Source: Desulfatitalea sp. BRH_c12
GTDB lineage: Bacteria; Desulfobacterota; Desulfobacteria; Desulfobacterales; Desulfosarcinaceae
NCBI GenBank assembly: GCA_000961655.1
Contig: LADR01000008.1
Coordinates: forward strand, 124,001 to 188,000
DNA length: 64,000 nt
Reading direction: 5' to 3'
Positions 53,615 to 61,667 of the stretch are shown here, piece after piece. The notes under the pieces are model-generated. The model saw only the letters and a program-made list of their open reading frames with translations. It had not been told where the DNA came from and made no database searches. The position numbers were made by a program, and so were the translations under genes. Position 1 is the stretch's first letter. Each line of letters begins with the position of its first letter.

Positions 53615-54799
53615 TCATCCAAGAACGTTGCGTATTGCGGTGATGCGTTGCGCGATCTGCTCGGGAGTCCAGGACAGTTTGATTTGCATGGAAATAGTGC
53701 GGGATATGATGTCATCCGAGCGGGGCAGGCCGATACGGCTGTAATCCGGGCAATAATCCCAAAGCTGAGCCGGAAGCCGGGCGGCTGTGTGCATTTTTTT
53801 CAAATGATGCCATTGGCGCAGGTAATGCCAGTTGTTGTCGTAATAATAGAAGCAGCCATCCGCGCCGGCTTTGTTCAGTTCTTGAGCGGTTTGCCGCGCT
53901 TGGGCTTCGTCCGGTAGCATGAAGCTTAGAAAAGTGGCTGAATCGCCCGCTGCATCGGGCAGGGTGCGAAAATGAATCTGGGGGAATTCGGCCATGGCGG
54001 TTTTCAGTGTGTTCTTGTTGGCGCGCTGGCGGGCCAGGATGGCATCCAACTTGCGCAATTGGGCGATACCGACGGCCGCGTTAAGCTCGCTGATACGGTA
54101 ATTGTACCCCACTATGGGATGCCCTTCCGCGCCGCGATCGTTGCCGACATGGTCGTGACCGTGGTCGGCATAGGCATGCGCCAGCGCATACCGGTCGGCG
54201 TCGTCGGTGATTACGGCGCCGCCTTCTCCACAGGTGATGGTTTTGACCGGATCGAATGAAAAGCACCCCATCTGGCCGAAGGTGCCCAGGGCCTTGCCTT
54301 TATAAGTTGCACCGACTGACTGGCAGGTATCTTCGATGAGCACCAGCCCTTTGCGGGTGCAAAAGGCCGCGATGTCATCGATGCGCGCCATGGCGCCGCA
54401 CATATGCACGGCGATGACCGCCTTTGTGCGCGCAGTCAGTTTCGGTTCCAGATCTTTGGGATCGAGACAGAGGGTGCTATCGATCTCGGCAAAGACCGGC
54501 ACGGCACCGGCTGCCAGGATCGCTTCGAAGGTGGCCACAAAAGTGAAAGGCGGAATGATGACTTCGTCGCCCGCACCCACGCCACAGGCAGCCAATGCGA
54601 CATTCAGGGCCGCCGTGCCGCTGCTCACCAGGTGGCAATGGGCTGCCCCCAGGCGTGCGGCCAGTTCGCTTTCAAAGGTTCGGGCTTTCCAATGGCCCTG
54701 GCGGGCGGTGTCGAATCCATAACGAAACAATACCCCGGTATCGAGGACATCTTGAACCTCTTTGCGTTCTTCATCACCGAATAGTTCAAAGCCGGGCAT
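53615..54799 (-). CDS. kdnA: PLP aminotransferase, 8-amino-Kdo transaminase KdnA-like
   Basis: 394 residues, DegT/DnrJ/EryC1/StrS family; AGGAG 7 bases before the start. PLP lysine is Lys186 in FSFDPVKTITCGEGG; also VSSGTAALNVAL, PPFTFVAT and IEDTCQSVGATYKGK. The N-terminus MPGFELFGDEERKEV and the following KdnB-like gene fit KdnA, which transfers an amino group to C8 of oxidised Kdo. The product, 8-amino-3,8-dideoxy-octulosonate, replaces Kdo in lipopolysaccharide core. Confidence 0.82.
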   Translation of the reverse strand: MPGFELFGDEERKEVQDVLDTGVLFRYGFDTARQGHWKARTFESELAARLGAAHCHLVSSGTAALNVALAACGVGAGDEVIIPPFTFVATFEAILAAGAVPVFAEIDSTLCLDPKDLEPKLTARTKAVIAVHMCGAMARIDDIAAFCTRKGLVLIEDTCQSVGATYKGKALGTFGQMGCFSFDPVKTITCGEGGAVITDDADRYALAHAYADHGHDHVGNDRGAEGHPIVGYNYRISELNAAVGIAQLRKLDAILARQRANKNTLKTAMAEFPQIHFRTLPDAAGDSATFLSFMLPDEAQARQTAQELNKAGADGCFYYYDNNWHYLRQWHHLKKMHTAARLPAQLWDYCPDYSRIGLPRSDDIISRTISMQIKLSWTPEQIAQRITAIRNVLG

Positions 54800-54837
54800 G
54801 ACGGTTCTCCTGTTTGGCAGTTTCTTTTAAATGAAAA

Positions 54838-56298
54838 TCAACTTTTTTTTTTGTCTTTGTTCAATTCGTGCTGGGCAAGGTGGTTTTTGAAATAATGAAC
54901 GATCGCCATGCGTGCGTATGCGCCAGCGCGAACACCGATATAATCTTCATGGGCCACCATGGCGGAAACGACCACTCGGCCGGAACCGTCTTTTCCCTGA
55001 GCATAGCCGGCGAACCAGTCAAAACGCACATCATTGGTGCGGTTGTTCATCGAACCAGTCTTTCCGCCGATGCGCAGCTTGGAGAGCACCGGGTCGCGCA
55101 TGTGGTTTTTAAAAGCCGCCCGGCCGGTTCCGGACTGTACAGTGGCTTCCATCATGTCGGCCAATATGGCCGATGTCTTGGTCGTCATGGCGCGCCTTTG
55201 CCAGGTGGCTTTGGAACGGTAAATTTCCTTGCCGTCTGCGTCCACGATGCGTTCCACCAAAGTGGGGGTCACCATGCGGCCCTGGTTGACTATGGCCGAC
55301 ACGATAACGGCGGCATGAACCGGAGACAGGGTTGTTTCTTTATTGAAACCGCTGGCGATTTCCGCCCAGCGATAGGGTGTGTCATCAATGGACAGGTGGC
55401 TGGGCATGATCGGCAGCTCGAAATCAAGGGGTTCATTGAATCCAAAGCCATTGCCGTACTCTTCCAAGACACTTTTCCCCAGATGCAGCGTTCCGATTTT
55501 TCCGAATACGGGGTTGATCGACTGGGCAAATGAATCTTCGAACGACGTCGTCTGCGTCCAGGCATTGTTAACATCGTTGAGCTGATTTTTATAAAGGGTA
55601 TGTTTGTAGCCGTTGAAGTGTACCTTGGTGTCGCCGGAGTAATTGCATTGCTCGATAGCGGCGGCCGCGGTGACGATTTTGAAGAGGCTGGCAGCCGGAA
55701 AGGAGCTCTGGAAGCATGGGTTTGCGGCAGGGTCGGTTTTGTCGAACCCGGCCACTGCCAGAATCCTGCCGGTGGCCGCCTCCATGACCACCACACCGAC
55801 AAAACGGGAGTGCTTGCGGTCCAGGGCTTGAACCAGTTTGTTTTGCAGGTCCGGATCGATGCTGGTTTCGATTTGGAATTGTTGATCTTGTATCGGCAAT
55901 GCGACGTTTTTCGCCATCAGATCATTGAGCGCAAGGGTGTTTAACAGCAGCTGCACATCCTTTTTACTGATCGCGATGTTGAGCTCTTTTTCCTTACCGA
56001 TCGTCGCATCGGTGGATTTGGCCGCGAGCGGTTCGTTCGACGGCATGCCCTGCGCCACATCGGGTGCCAACGGGCCTGCGGAGAACGCCGCCGATTCGGA
56101 TCTAGGGCCGGAATCCCTGGAAAAGCTCATGTACATAGTAAGTAAAACGATCGTGACCGTCACCAGGGAGACGATCACACTGCGCCCCAAGCGTTTAGGT
56201 GCGTAACGACGTTGGGCAGGCTTCTGGAGTTGGCGCTGGTACTCGCGCCAACCGGGTCGCTGGGCGGATTCGGAGTGATCTCTTTTGAATAGGCTCAT
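54838..56298 (-). CDS. Penicillin-binding protein, transpeptidase
   Basis: 486 residues. One membrane anchor (about 40-60), a linker, and a transpeptidase domain with Ser204 in SLFK, SIN at 260-262 and KTG in GGKTGSM. Acts in the periplasm on peptidoglycan peptides. It has no glycosyltransferase domain and is rather short for PBP2/3, closer to D,D-transpeptidases of class B. The gene lies between metG and kdnA, all on the minus strand, with the first spacer at 86 bases and the second 38 bases. Confidence 0.85.
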   Translation of the reverse strand: MSLFKRDHSESAQRPGWREYQRQLQKPAQRRYAPKRLGRSVIVSLVTVTIVLLTMYMSFSRDSGPRSESAAFSAGPLAPDVAQGMPSNEPLAAKSTDATIGKEKELNIAISKKDVQLLLNTLALNDLMAKNVALPIQDQQFQIETSIDPDLQNKLVQALDRKHSRFVGVVVMEAATGRILAVAGFDKTDPAANPCFQSSFPAASLFKIVTAAAAIEQCNYSGDTKVHFNGYKHTLYKNQLNDVNNAWTQTTSFEDSFAQSINPVFGKIGTLHLGKSVLEEYGNGFGFNEPLDFELPIMPSHLSIDDTPYRWAEIASGFNKETTLSPVHAAVIVSAIVNQGRMVTPTLVERIVDADGKEIYRSKATWQRRAMTTKTSAILADMMEATVQSGTGRAAFKNHMRDPVLSKLRIGGKTGSMNNRTNDVRFDWFAGYAQGKDGSGRVVVSAMVAHEDYIGVRAGAYARMAIVHYFKNHLAQHELNKDKKKS

Positions 56299-56384
56299 TG
56301 TGCTTTCTGCGTATCATCGTCTATTCTGGGTTAAAACAGCCTGCGGCCGTCGGGTCTCGGCCGTTATGCCTGCCGGCGCGACTG

Positions 56385-58313
56385 TTAACGAATCCTTGTG
56401 CCGGGCGGCATCTGCCGATCCAGAGTCAACGCAACAGTCTGGTCGTCGTTACTCGCAGCAAGAAGCATGCCTTTTGATAATACCCCCATAAGTTTGGCGG
56501 GTTTCAAATTGGCTACAACGATGATTTGCCTGCCAATCAGCTCCTCCGATGTGTAAGTTCCGGCAATGCCGGCCACCAATGTGCGCAGTTCCGGTTCGCC
56601 CAGATCGATCTCCAGTTTGAGCAATTTTTTGGCACGCGGTATCTTTTCTGCACGTTTTACGGTCGCCACCCTCAAATCGATGCGGGTGAAATCTTCAAGC
56701 GTGATTTCCGGCTTGAATTCCGGTACCCCTGCCTGGACTGTGTCTGGTGCGCTCATCGCATCCGCTTCCTTTTTGATTTCCACCCTCGGAAATAGGGTGA
56801 CTGATTTGGGCAGTTGCGTTCCCGGAGACAGAACTTTCCATTTTTTGACGATATCAATTTTGTAGAATGGCTGGGTGGCATCACATCCCAAGTGCTTTTG
56901 CATGGTGGCCGCGGTTTCCGGCATAACCGGGTAAATCAATCCTGAAATGACACGCAACCCTTCGAGCAGGTTGTAAATCACCGCCTGCAAACGGGGTTGG
57001 CATGCTTTGTTTTTAGCCAGTTCCCATGGCGCAGTCACATCGATGATTTTGTTCATCTGATTGATCAATTCCCAGACTGCCGAAAGGGCTTTGTGAAAAG
57101 CGAAAACCGTCATTTCCTCGGTGTAGGTCACCACCGCTCGGCCGGCTTTTTCTTCCAGTCCCATGGCCAGTTCGCGTTCGACCGCCACGTCCGACTGCGG
57201 TACGACCCCCTTGAAGTATTTATGGGCCATGGTGACCACCCGGGAGAACAGGTTGCCCAGGTCATTGGCCAAATCGGAATTGATGCGCTGCACGAGGGCT
57301 TCTTCGTTGAAGTTGGCGTCCAACCCGAAGACCATTTCACGCATCAGGAAGTAACGAAAGGCATCCAGGCCGTATACGTTTTTCAACTGCAGCGGCTCGA
57401 CCACATTGCCCAGGCTCTTGGACATCTTGCTTTGGGCCACATTCCAGTATCCGTGAACATTCAAATGGTGGTAAATGGGCAGTCCGGCCGCCTTGAGCAT
57501 GATCGGCCAGTAGATGCCGTGCGGTTTGAGAATGTCCTTGGCCACGATGTGCTGAACCACGGGCCAGAATTTCGTAAACTGCGGGCCGTCCGGATAGCCC
57601 AGGGCTGAAATGTAGTTGAGCAGAGCGTCAAACCATACATAGGTGACGTAATCGTTGTCGAAAGGAAGGCTGATACCCCACTGGATGCGTGATTTGGGCC
57701 GTGAAATACACAGATCATCGAGAGGTTCGCGCAGAAAAGAAAGTACTTCGTTCCGGTACCGCTCTGGCCGGATCAGGTCCGGATGGGCATGAATGTAATC
57801 GATCAGCCACTGCTGATACTGACCCATTTTAAAAAAATAATTGGATTCCTTTATGATTTCAGGCTCAGTCTGATGGTCCGGGCATTTACCCTCGACCAGT
57901 TCGCGATCCGCATAGAACCGTTCACAGCCGAAGCAGTATTTGCCTTCGTATTCGCTGAAGTAAATATCCCCCTGGTCATAAATCTTTTGCAAGATCATTT
58001 TGACCACGGCGACATGGCTGTTATCCGTGGTGCGGATGAAATGATCGTTGGAAATGTTCATCTGCGGCCAAAGATCTCGAAACAAGGCGCTGATCTGGTC
58101 CACGTAGGCCCGCGGGGTCATGTTCTCTTTTTTAGCGGCGCGCATGATCTTGTCGCCATGCTCGTCCGTGCCGGTGAGGAAAAAGGTCTCATCGGTCACC
58201 ATGGTGTGATAGCGGTTGATGACATCGGCGCAGATCGTGGTGTAGGCATGCCCCAGGTGAGGCCTCGCATTGACGTAATAAATGGGCGTCGTTATGTAAA
58301 AGGGTGTCGACAT
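56385..58313 (-). CDS. metG: Methionyl-tRNA synthetase
   Basis: 642 residues. HLGH at 19-22 and KMSKS at 296-300 are the class I signatures. A zinc knuckle has Cys127, Cys130 and Cys144 with His147 (CFGCERFY, KCPDHQ), so one Cys is replaced by His. The C-terminal 100 residues are the EMAP/Trbp111-like tRNA-binding domain (IDLRVATVKRAEKIPRAKKL). Charges tRNA-Met. Follows ricT by 76 bases in the conserved holB-ricT-metG order. Confidence 0.97.
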   Translation of the reverse strand: MSTPFYITTPIYYVNARPHLGHAYTTICADVINRYHTMVTDETFFLTGTDEHGDKIMRAAKKENMTPRAYVDQISALFRDLWPQMNISNDHFIRTTDNSHVAVVKMILQKIYDQGDIYFSEYEGKYCFGCERFYADRELVEGKCPDHQTEPEIIKESNYFFKMGQYQQWLIDYIHAHPDLIRPERYRNEVLSFLREPLDDLCISRPKSRIQWGISLPFDNDYVTYVWFDALLNYISALGYPDGPQFTKFWPVVQHIVAKDILKPHGIYWPIMLKAAGLPIYHHLNVHGYWNVAQSKMSKSLGNVVEPLQLKNVYGLDAFRYFLMREMVFGLDANFNEEALVQRINSDLANDLGNLFSRVVTMAHKYFKGVVPQSDVAVERELAMGLEEKAGRAVVTYTEEMTVFAFHKALSAVWELINQMNKIIDVTAPWELAKNKACQPRLQAVIYNLLEGLRVISGLIYPVMPETAATMQKHLGCDATQPFYKIDIVKKWKVLSPGTQLPKSVTLFPRVEIKKEADAMSAPDTVQAGVPEFKPEITLEDFTRIDLRVATVKRAEKIPRAKKLLKLEIDLGEPELRTLVAGIAGTYTSEELIGRQIIVVANLKPAKLMGVLSKGMLLAASNDDQTVALTLDRQMPPGTRIR

Positions 58314-58389
58314 TCTTCTGTTGCTCCCGTCAAGGTGATAAGATGAAAGGGACCTGTAGGGACCCCGCGCATGCCTGGTGTGATGTGTT

Positions 58390-59187
58390 TTATTTGATCA
58401 GTTCATCCAGGCCCACTTCCACCTCCTGATCTTCTTCCAGCCGGATGGCAATCCGCTGGCGAAGATAATTGAGGCGCACGACTTTTCCGGTATGTTCCTT
58501 GGTTTTGACGATTTTTCCCACCGCGGGGAATTTGGCTTTGAGGTCCTGATACACTTCGCTCTCAAAGGTCAGACAGCACATCAATCGGCCGCATTGGCCG
58601 GAAATTTTGGTGGGGTTCAACGAAAGGCCCTGTTCCTTGGCCATGCGGATGGACACCGGGTCGAACTTTTCCATGAAGGAAGAGCAGCAGAATTCCCGGC
58701 CGCAGCGGCCCAGACCCCCGCACATCTTGGCTTGGTTGCGGATGCCGACCTGGCGCATCTCAATGCGCACATGGAACTGCTTGACCAGCAGTTTGACCAA
58801 CTGTCGGAAGTCAACGCGGCCATCGGCAGTGAAAAAAAAGGTCAGACGGCTGGCATCGAATGTCGCCTCAACCGAAAACAGGTTCATTTGCAGGCCGAGG
58901 TCTTTAATGGTTTTGCAGCAGAAGGCATGCGCCTGGTTTTCCAGTTCCAGATTTTTCTGAAGCTGTTCGAAATCTTCGGCCGCCGCTTTGCGGAAGACCT
59001 TTTTTAAAGCTTTATTGGAGGTCGCCTGATCGGCGTCTTCGCCTGGAATACGGGTTACCGTGCCGAAACCGAGGCCTTTTTCAGTTTCCACGATGACCTG
59101 GTCACCCATTTGCAGCACAAAAGCACCGCAATCGAAATCGTAAATTTTGCCGCCCGTTTTGAAGCGGATACCGACAATTTTTCCCAT
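58390..59187 (-). CDS. ricT: PSP1 domain protein RicT-like
   Basis: 265 residues. The core has the Cys-rich CGGLGRCGREFCCSSF and GQCGRLMCCLTFESEVY of the YaaT/RicT family, which binds Fe-S clusters in B. subtilis and works in RNA processing. Between holB (stop 4 bases before its start) and metG, as in many deltaproteobacteria. The role in this lineage is not established. Confidence 0.9.
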   Translation of the reverse strand: MGKIVGIRFKTGGKIYDFDCGAFVLQMGDQVIVETEKGLGFGTVTRIPGEDADQATSNKALKKVFRKAAAEDFEQLQKNLELENQAHAFCCKTIKDLGLQMNLFSVEATFDASRLTFFFTADGRVDFRQLVKLLVKQFHVRIEMRQVGIRNQAKMCGGLGRCGREFCCSSFMEKFDPVSIRMAKEQGLSLNPTKISGQCGRLMCCLTFESEVYQDLKAKFPAVGKIVKTKEHTGKVVRLNYLRQRIAIRLEEDQEVEVGLDELIK

Positions 59188-59191
59188 TTTT

Positions 59192-60247
59192 TTATACCGT
59201 TCGTTTGGCTTGGCGGCGGGCGAAAATGTCGTCCATGTGCAAGGCCATCACGTCTAAAGTTAATCGCATGTTGCCGTTGGCGGCAATCGCTCTTTGCGCC
59301 TTTTCCACCGTTTCCCAGAGAGATGTGAGCTGCCGGCCGTCGATACCGGCGCGTACGGACGCAAGCGCATCGCGTCGGTCGCGGTTAACGACCATTCGTG
59401 GTTGATATGGCCAAATGCTAAGATCCCGGATCCAGGTTTTCAATATCTCCAGATCCGTGCCGACATGATCCTTACGCAGAGCCAGTTGTGCGGCAAAGGC
59501 CATTGCGAGCGCAGCCGAACGCTGCTTCGCATCAATAGGTCGATCCAGTCCGGCCGCGCGTACCACCCAATCGCGCTGTTCGCGCCATCCGGTTTCGGCA
59601 AGGCGCAACGCCCTGGTGCAACTGCCGTCAGCCAGATCGGCGATGGTCTCGGCCTGTTCAGCACGCATTGTCCGCATCTTTTTCATCAAAAGGAGGGACA
59701 AATCGTGTGCGCCCAGCGGATTGAACCGGATGTGGCGGCAGCGCGAGGCGATGGTCGGAAGCAGATCGGTGGGTTGCGGGGCGGTCAGGATCAAAATAGT
59801 GCCGCCGGGAGGTTCTTCCAGCATCTTGAGCAGCGCGTTGCCGGCCTCCGGGTTCATGGTATGCGCATCGGCGACAACCGCCACCCGGTGAGCGGCGCTG
59901 AAGGGTTTAAGCGCCAGGCTGTTGTTTAGTTCGCGGATCTGATCGATGCGCAACATTCCTTTGCGTGGCATCACCGTGATGATATCGGGATGGCTGCCAT
60001 CGGAGATCTGGCGGCAGGCGCGACAGCGGCCGCACGGCAGCGGCATGCCGTTTTTTCCCGGTTCACCCGCGGCCGTGTTTGCGGATTCGCAATTGAGTGC
60101 CTGGGCAAACAGCTTGGCGGCCGATTTTTTTCCGATGCCTTCGATGCCCGAAAACAATAGGGCATGAGGGACCATGGCTTTGCGTATAAAAAGTTGCAAT
60201 AGCCGGATGGGAAGCGGTTGGCCTATGATGTCATCGAATCCTGGCAC
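59192..60247 (-). CDS. holB: DNA polymerase III delta' subunit
   Basis: 351 residues from a GTG start at 60247. Walker A-like GIEGIGKKS (34-42), a zinc-binding group CGRCRACRQ, a sensor-1 region PEAGNALLKMLEEPP and SRCRHIRF (SRC motif). Part of the clamp loader that opens the beta clamp during replication. 100 bases separate it from the HU gene upstream. Confidence 0.92.
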   Translation of the reverse strand: MPGFDDIIGQPLPIRLLQLFIRKAMVPHALLFSGIEGIGKKSAAKLFAQALNCESANTAAGEPGKNGMPLPCGRCRACRQISDGSHPDIITVMPRKGMLRIDQIRELNNSLALKPFSAAHRVAVVADAHTMNPEAGNALLKMLEEPPGGTILILTAPQPTDLLPTIASRCRHIRFNPLGAHDLSLLLMKKMRTMRAEQAETIADLADGSCTRALRLAETGWREQRDWVVRAAGLDRPIDAKQRSAALAMAFAAQLALRKDHVGTDLEILKTWIRDLSIWPYQPRMVVNRDRRDALASVRAGIDGRQLTSLWETVEKAQRAIAANGNMRLTLDVMALHMDDIFARRQAKRTV

Positions 60248-60347
60248 GCCGTGTTACCCGATATCGGAAGATTTGTCGGGGGATCCCCCACGGCACGAAC
60301 CAGCCGAGAACTTGAGCGAACGCCCCCTTGCAGCGGCTTGGGGTGAC

Positions 60348-60623
60348 TTAAAGATCCACACGGTCTTTGAGCTCTTTGCCCGATTTGAAAAAGGGAAGCT
60401 TCTTGGGTCGAATGGTCACCTTTTCTCCGGTCTTGGGGTTTCGGCCCACATAGCTTTTGTACCTCTTTACGTAAAAGCTGCACAAACCTCTGATTTCCAC
60501 CCGTTCACCGCGAGCCATCGCTTCGGTCATGCTATCGAAAAAGATCTGAACGACCTTGGCAGCTTCCGTTTTTGAAATCCCTGCTTCGTTTTTCAGTGCA
60601 GAGATAAGCTCGAGTTTGTTCAT
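60348..60623 (-). CDS. HU/IHF family DNA-binding protein
   Basis: 91 residues from ATG 60623 (AAGGAGG 3 bases upstream). N-terminal helices MNKLELISALKNEAGISKTE, then beta arm GLCSFYVKRYKSYVGRNPKT and IRPKKLPFFKSGKELKD; Pro-containing arm tips bind in the minor groove. Similar to both HU and IHF alpha; the arm sequence is nearer IHF. Bends DNA in chromosome packing and gene control. Confidence 0.9.
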   Translation of the reverse strand: MNKLELISALKNEAGISKTEAAKVVQIFFDSMTEAMARGERVEIRGLCSFYVKRYKSYVGRNPKTGEKVTIRPKKLPFFKSGKELKDRVDL

Positions 60624-60703
60624 AGGCCTCCTTCCGACCATCGTGATCCAGTCATCTTCAAAAGATTAATTTATAATACGGAACTGTATAGAAAGTCAAG
60701 GAG

Positions 60704-61264
60704 TTATCGGTCTACGCGGTCGCGCATGATGGCCGGCAGGCGTTCCACATCTTCGGCATCCACCTCCACGGCGGCAAACTGCCCCAGCGCTTCGATATAA
60801 ACCACGATTCGATCAGCGCCTCGGTAATGGTCAAACGTGCCGACCACGCCAGAAAAAGGGCCGTTGACCACTATCACCTGATCCCCCTTTGAAAAGGCGG
60901 AACCTGTCGTAATGGGTCTTTCGGACGCCACCATGATGCGCAGCGATTGCACCGTTTCCTGAGGGACGGAAAGGGGCCCCTGTTTGTCGCCCACCAGTTT
61001 GACGGCACCGACTGTTTTGACGATGTCGAGGTGGTGATTGGGGTGAAGATCCGATTTAACAAATAAATAGCCGGGAAACAACGGGACCCGAATCATTTTT
61101 TTACGATCCTTGCGCTGACTCGGTACGGTAATTTTAGGTAGAAAAACTTCAATGGACTTTTTCTGCAGACAATCATCGACCACGTTTTCAAAATGGCTCT
61201 TGGTATGCAAAACATACCAAGCGGATATCAGTTTAGGCACTATCATAGTTTCAAGATCGCTCAT
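60704..61264 (-). CDS. NusG-like transcription antiterminator (RfaH/UpxY type)
   Basis: 186 residues from ATG 61264; the frame stays open to 61399 and no start has a clear ribosome site. The NGN domain has AWYVLHTKSHFENVVDDCL, FLPKITVPSQR and RVPLFPGYLFVK. The KOW domain is GDQVIVVNGPFSGVVGTF. It is a specialised NusG paralogue, such as those that help RNA polymerase through long envelope-polysaccharide operons. It precedes a long minus-strand run with the kdn genes. Confidence 0.85.
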   Translation of the reverse strand: MSDLETMIVPKLISAWYVLHTKSHFENVVDDCLQKKSIEVFLPKITVPSQRKDRKKMIRVPLFPGYLFVKSDLHPNHHLDIVKTVGAVKLVGDKQGPLSVPQETVQSLRIMVASERPITTGSAFSKGDQVIVVNGPFSGVVGTFDHYRGADRIVVYIEALGQFAAVEVDAEDVERLPAIMRDRVDR

Positions 61265-61667
61265 ATTGTGGTGGATCATATTTTTCGGCCGCGCGAACGA
61301 CTGCCGAGATCTATGCATCAGAAAGGCTTTGACGCAAAATTTCTCCTCGAAGGCGGACAAACGCATTGCCGTGGCAGCCTCTGACGCAACGCACTGCAAA
61401 CAGCACCACTCATAGAGCCGAAAAAAAGACGGAAGTCAATCCTTTTTGATAACCGATGCGAAGGGGATTTGTGGCTGGATCCGGGCTATTATCAAAAAAC
61501 ATACACGAACATGCGTGCATTCCGGTACCTGACATCTAATGATTCTTTCTTTCCTGGTTATCCACTTCGGTCAAGTGAGATACGGCCTGGGGTGACGTAG
61601 AAAAACCCCGGTGAGCCGGGTGGATGGTCTGCGCCACCATCCATCGATTAATATTCTTCCCGCCCTT
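61265..61667. other. Intergenic region, 403 bases
   Basis: Between lptD and the NusG-like gene on the minus strand. Contains an R3 repeat copy (61558-61640). A long leader is common for such antiterminator genes. No gene seen. Confidence 0.5.
61558..61640 (-). repeat. Dispersed repeat R3, inverted copy
   Basis: TTATCCACTTCGGTCAAGTG, GAGATACGG, GGGGTGACGTAGAAAAACCC and GGTGAGCCGGGTGGATGG form the reverse complement of 47408-47494. The first 25 bases also match 31831-31855. Sits 28 bases past the lptD stop. Confidence 0.8.
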
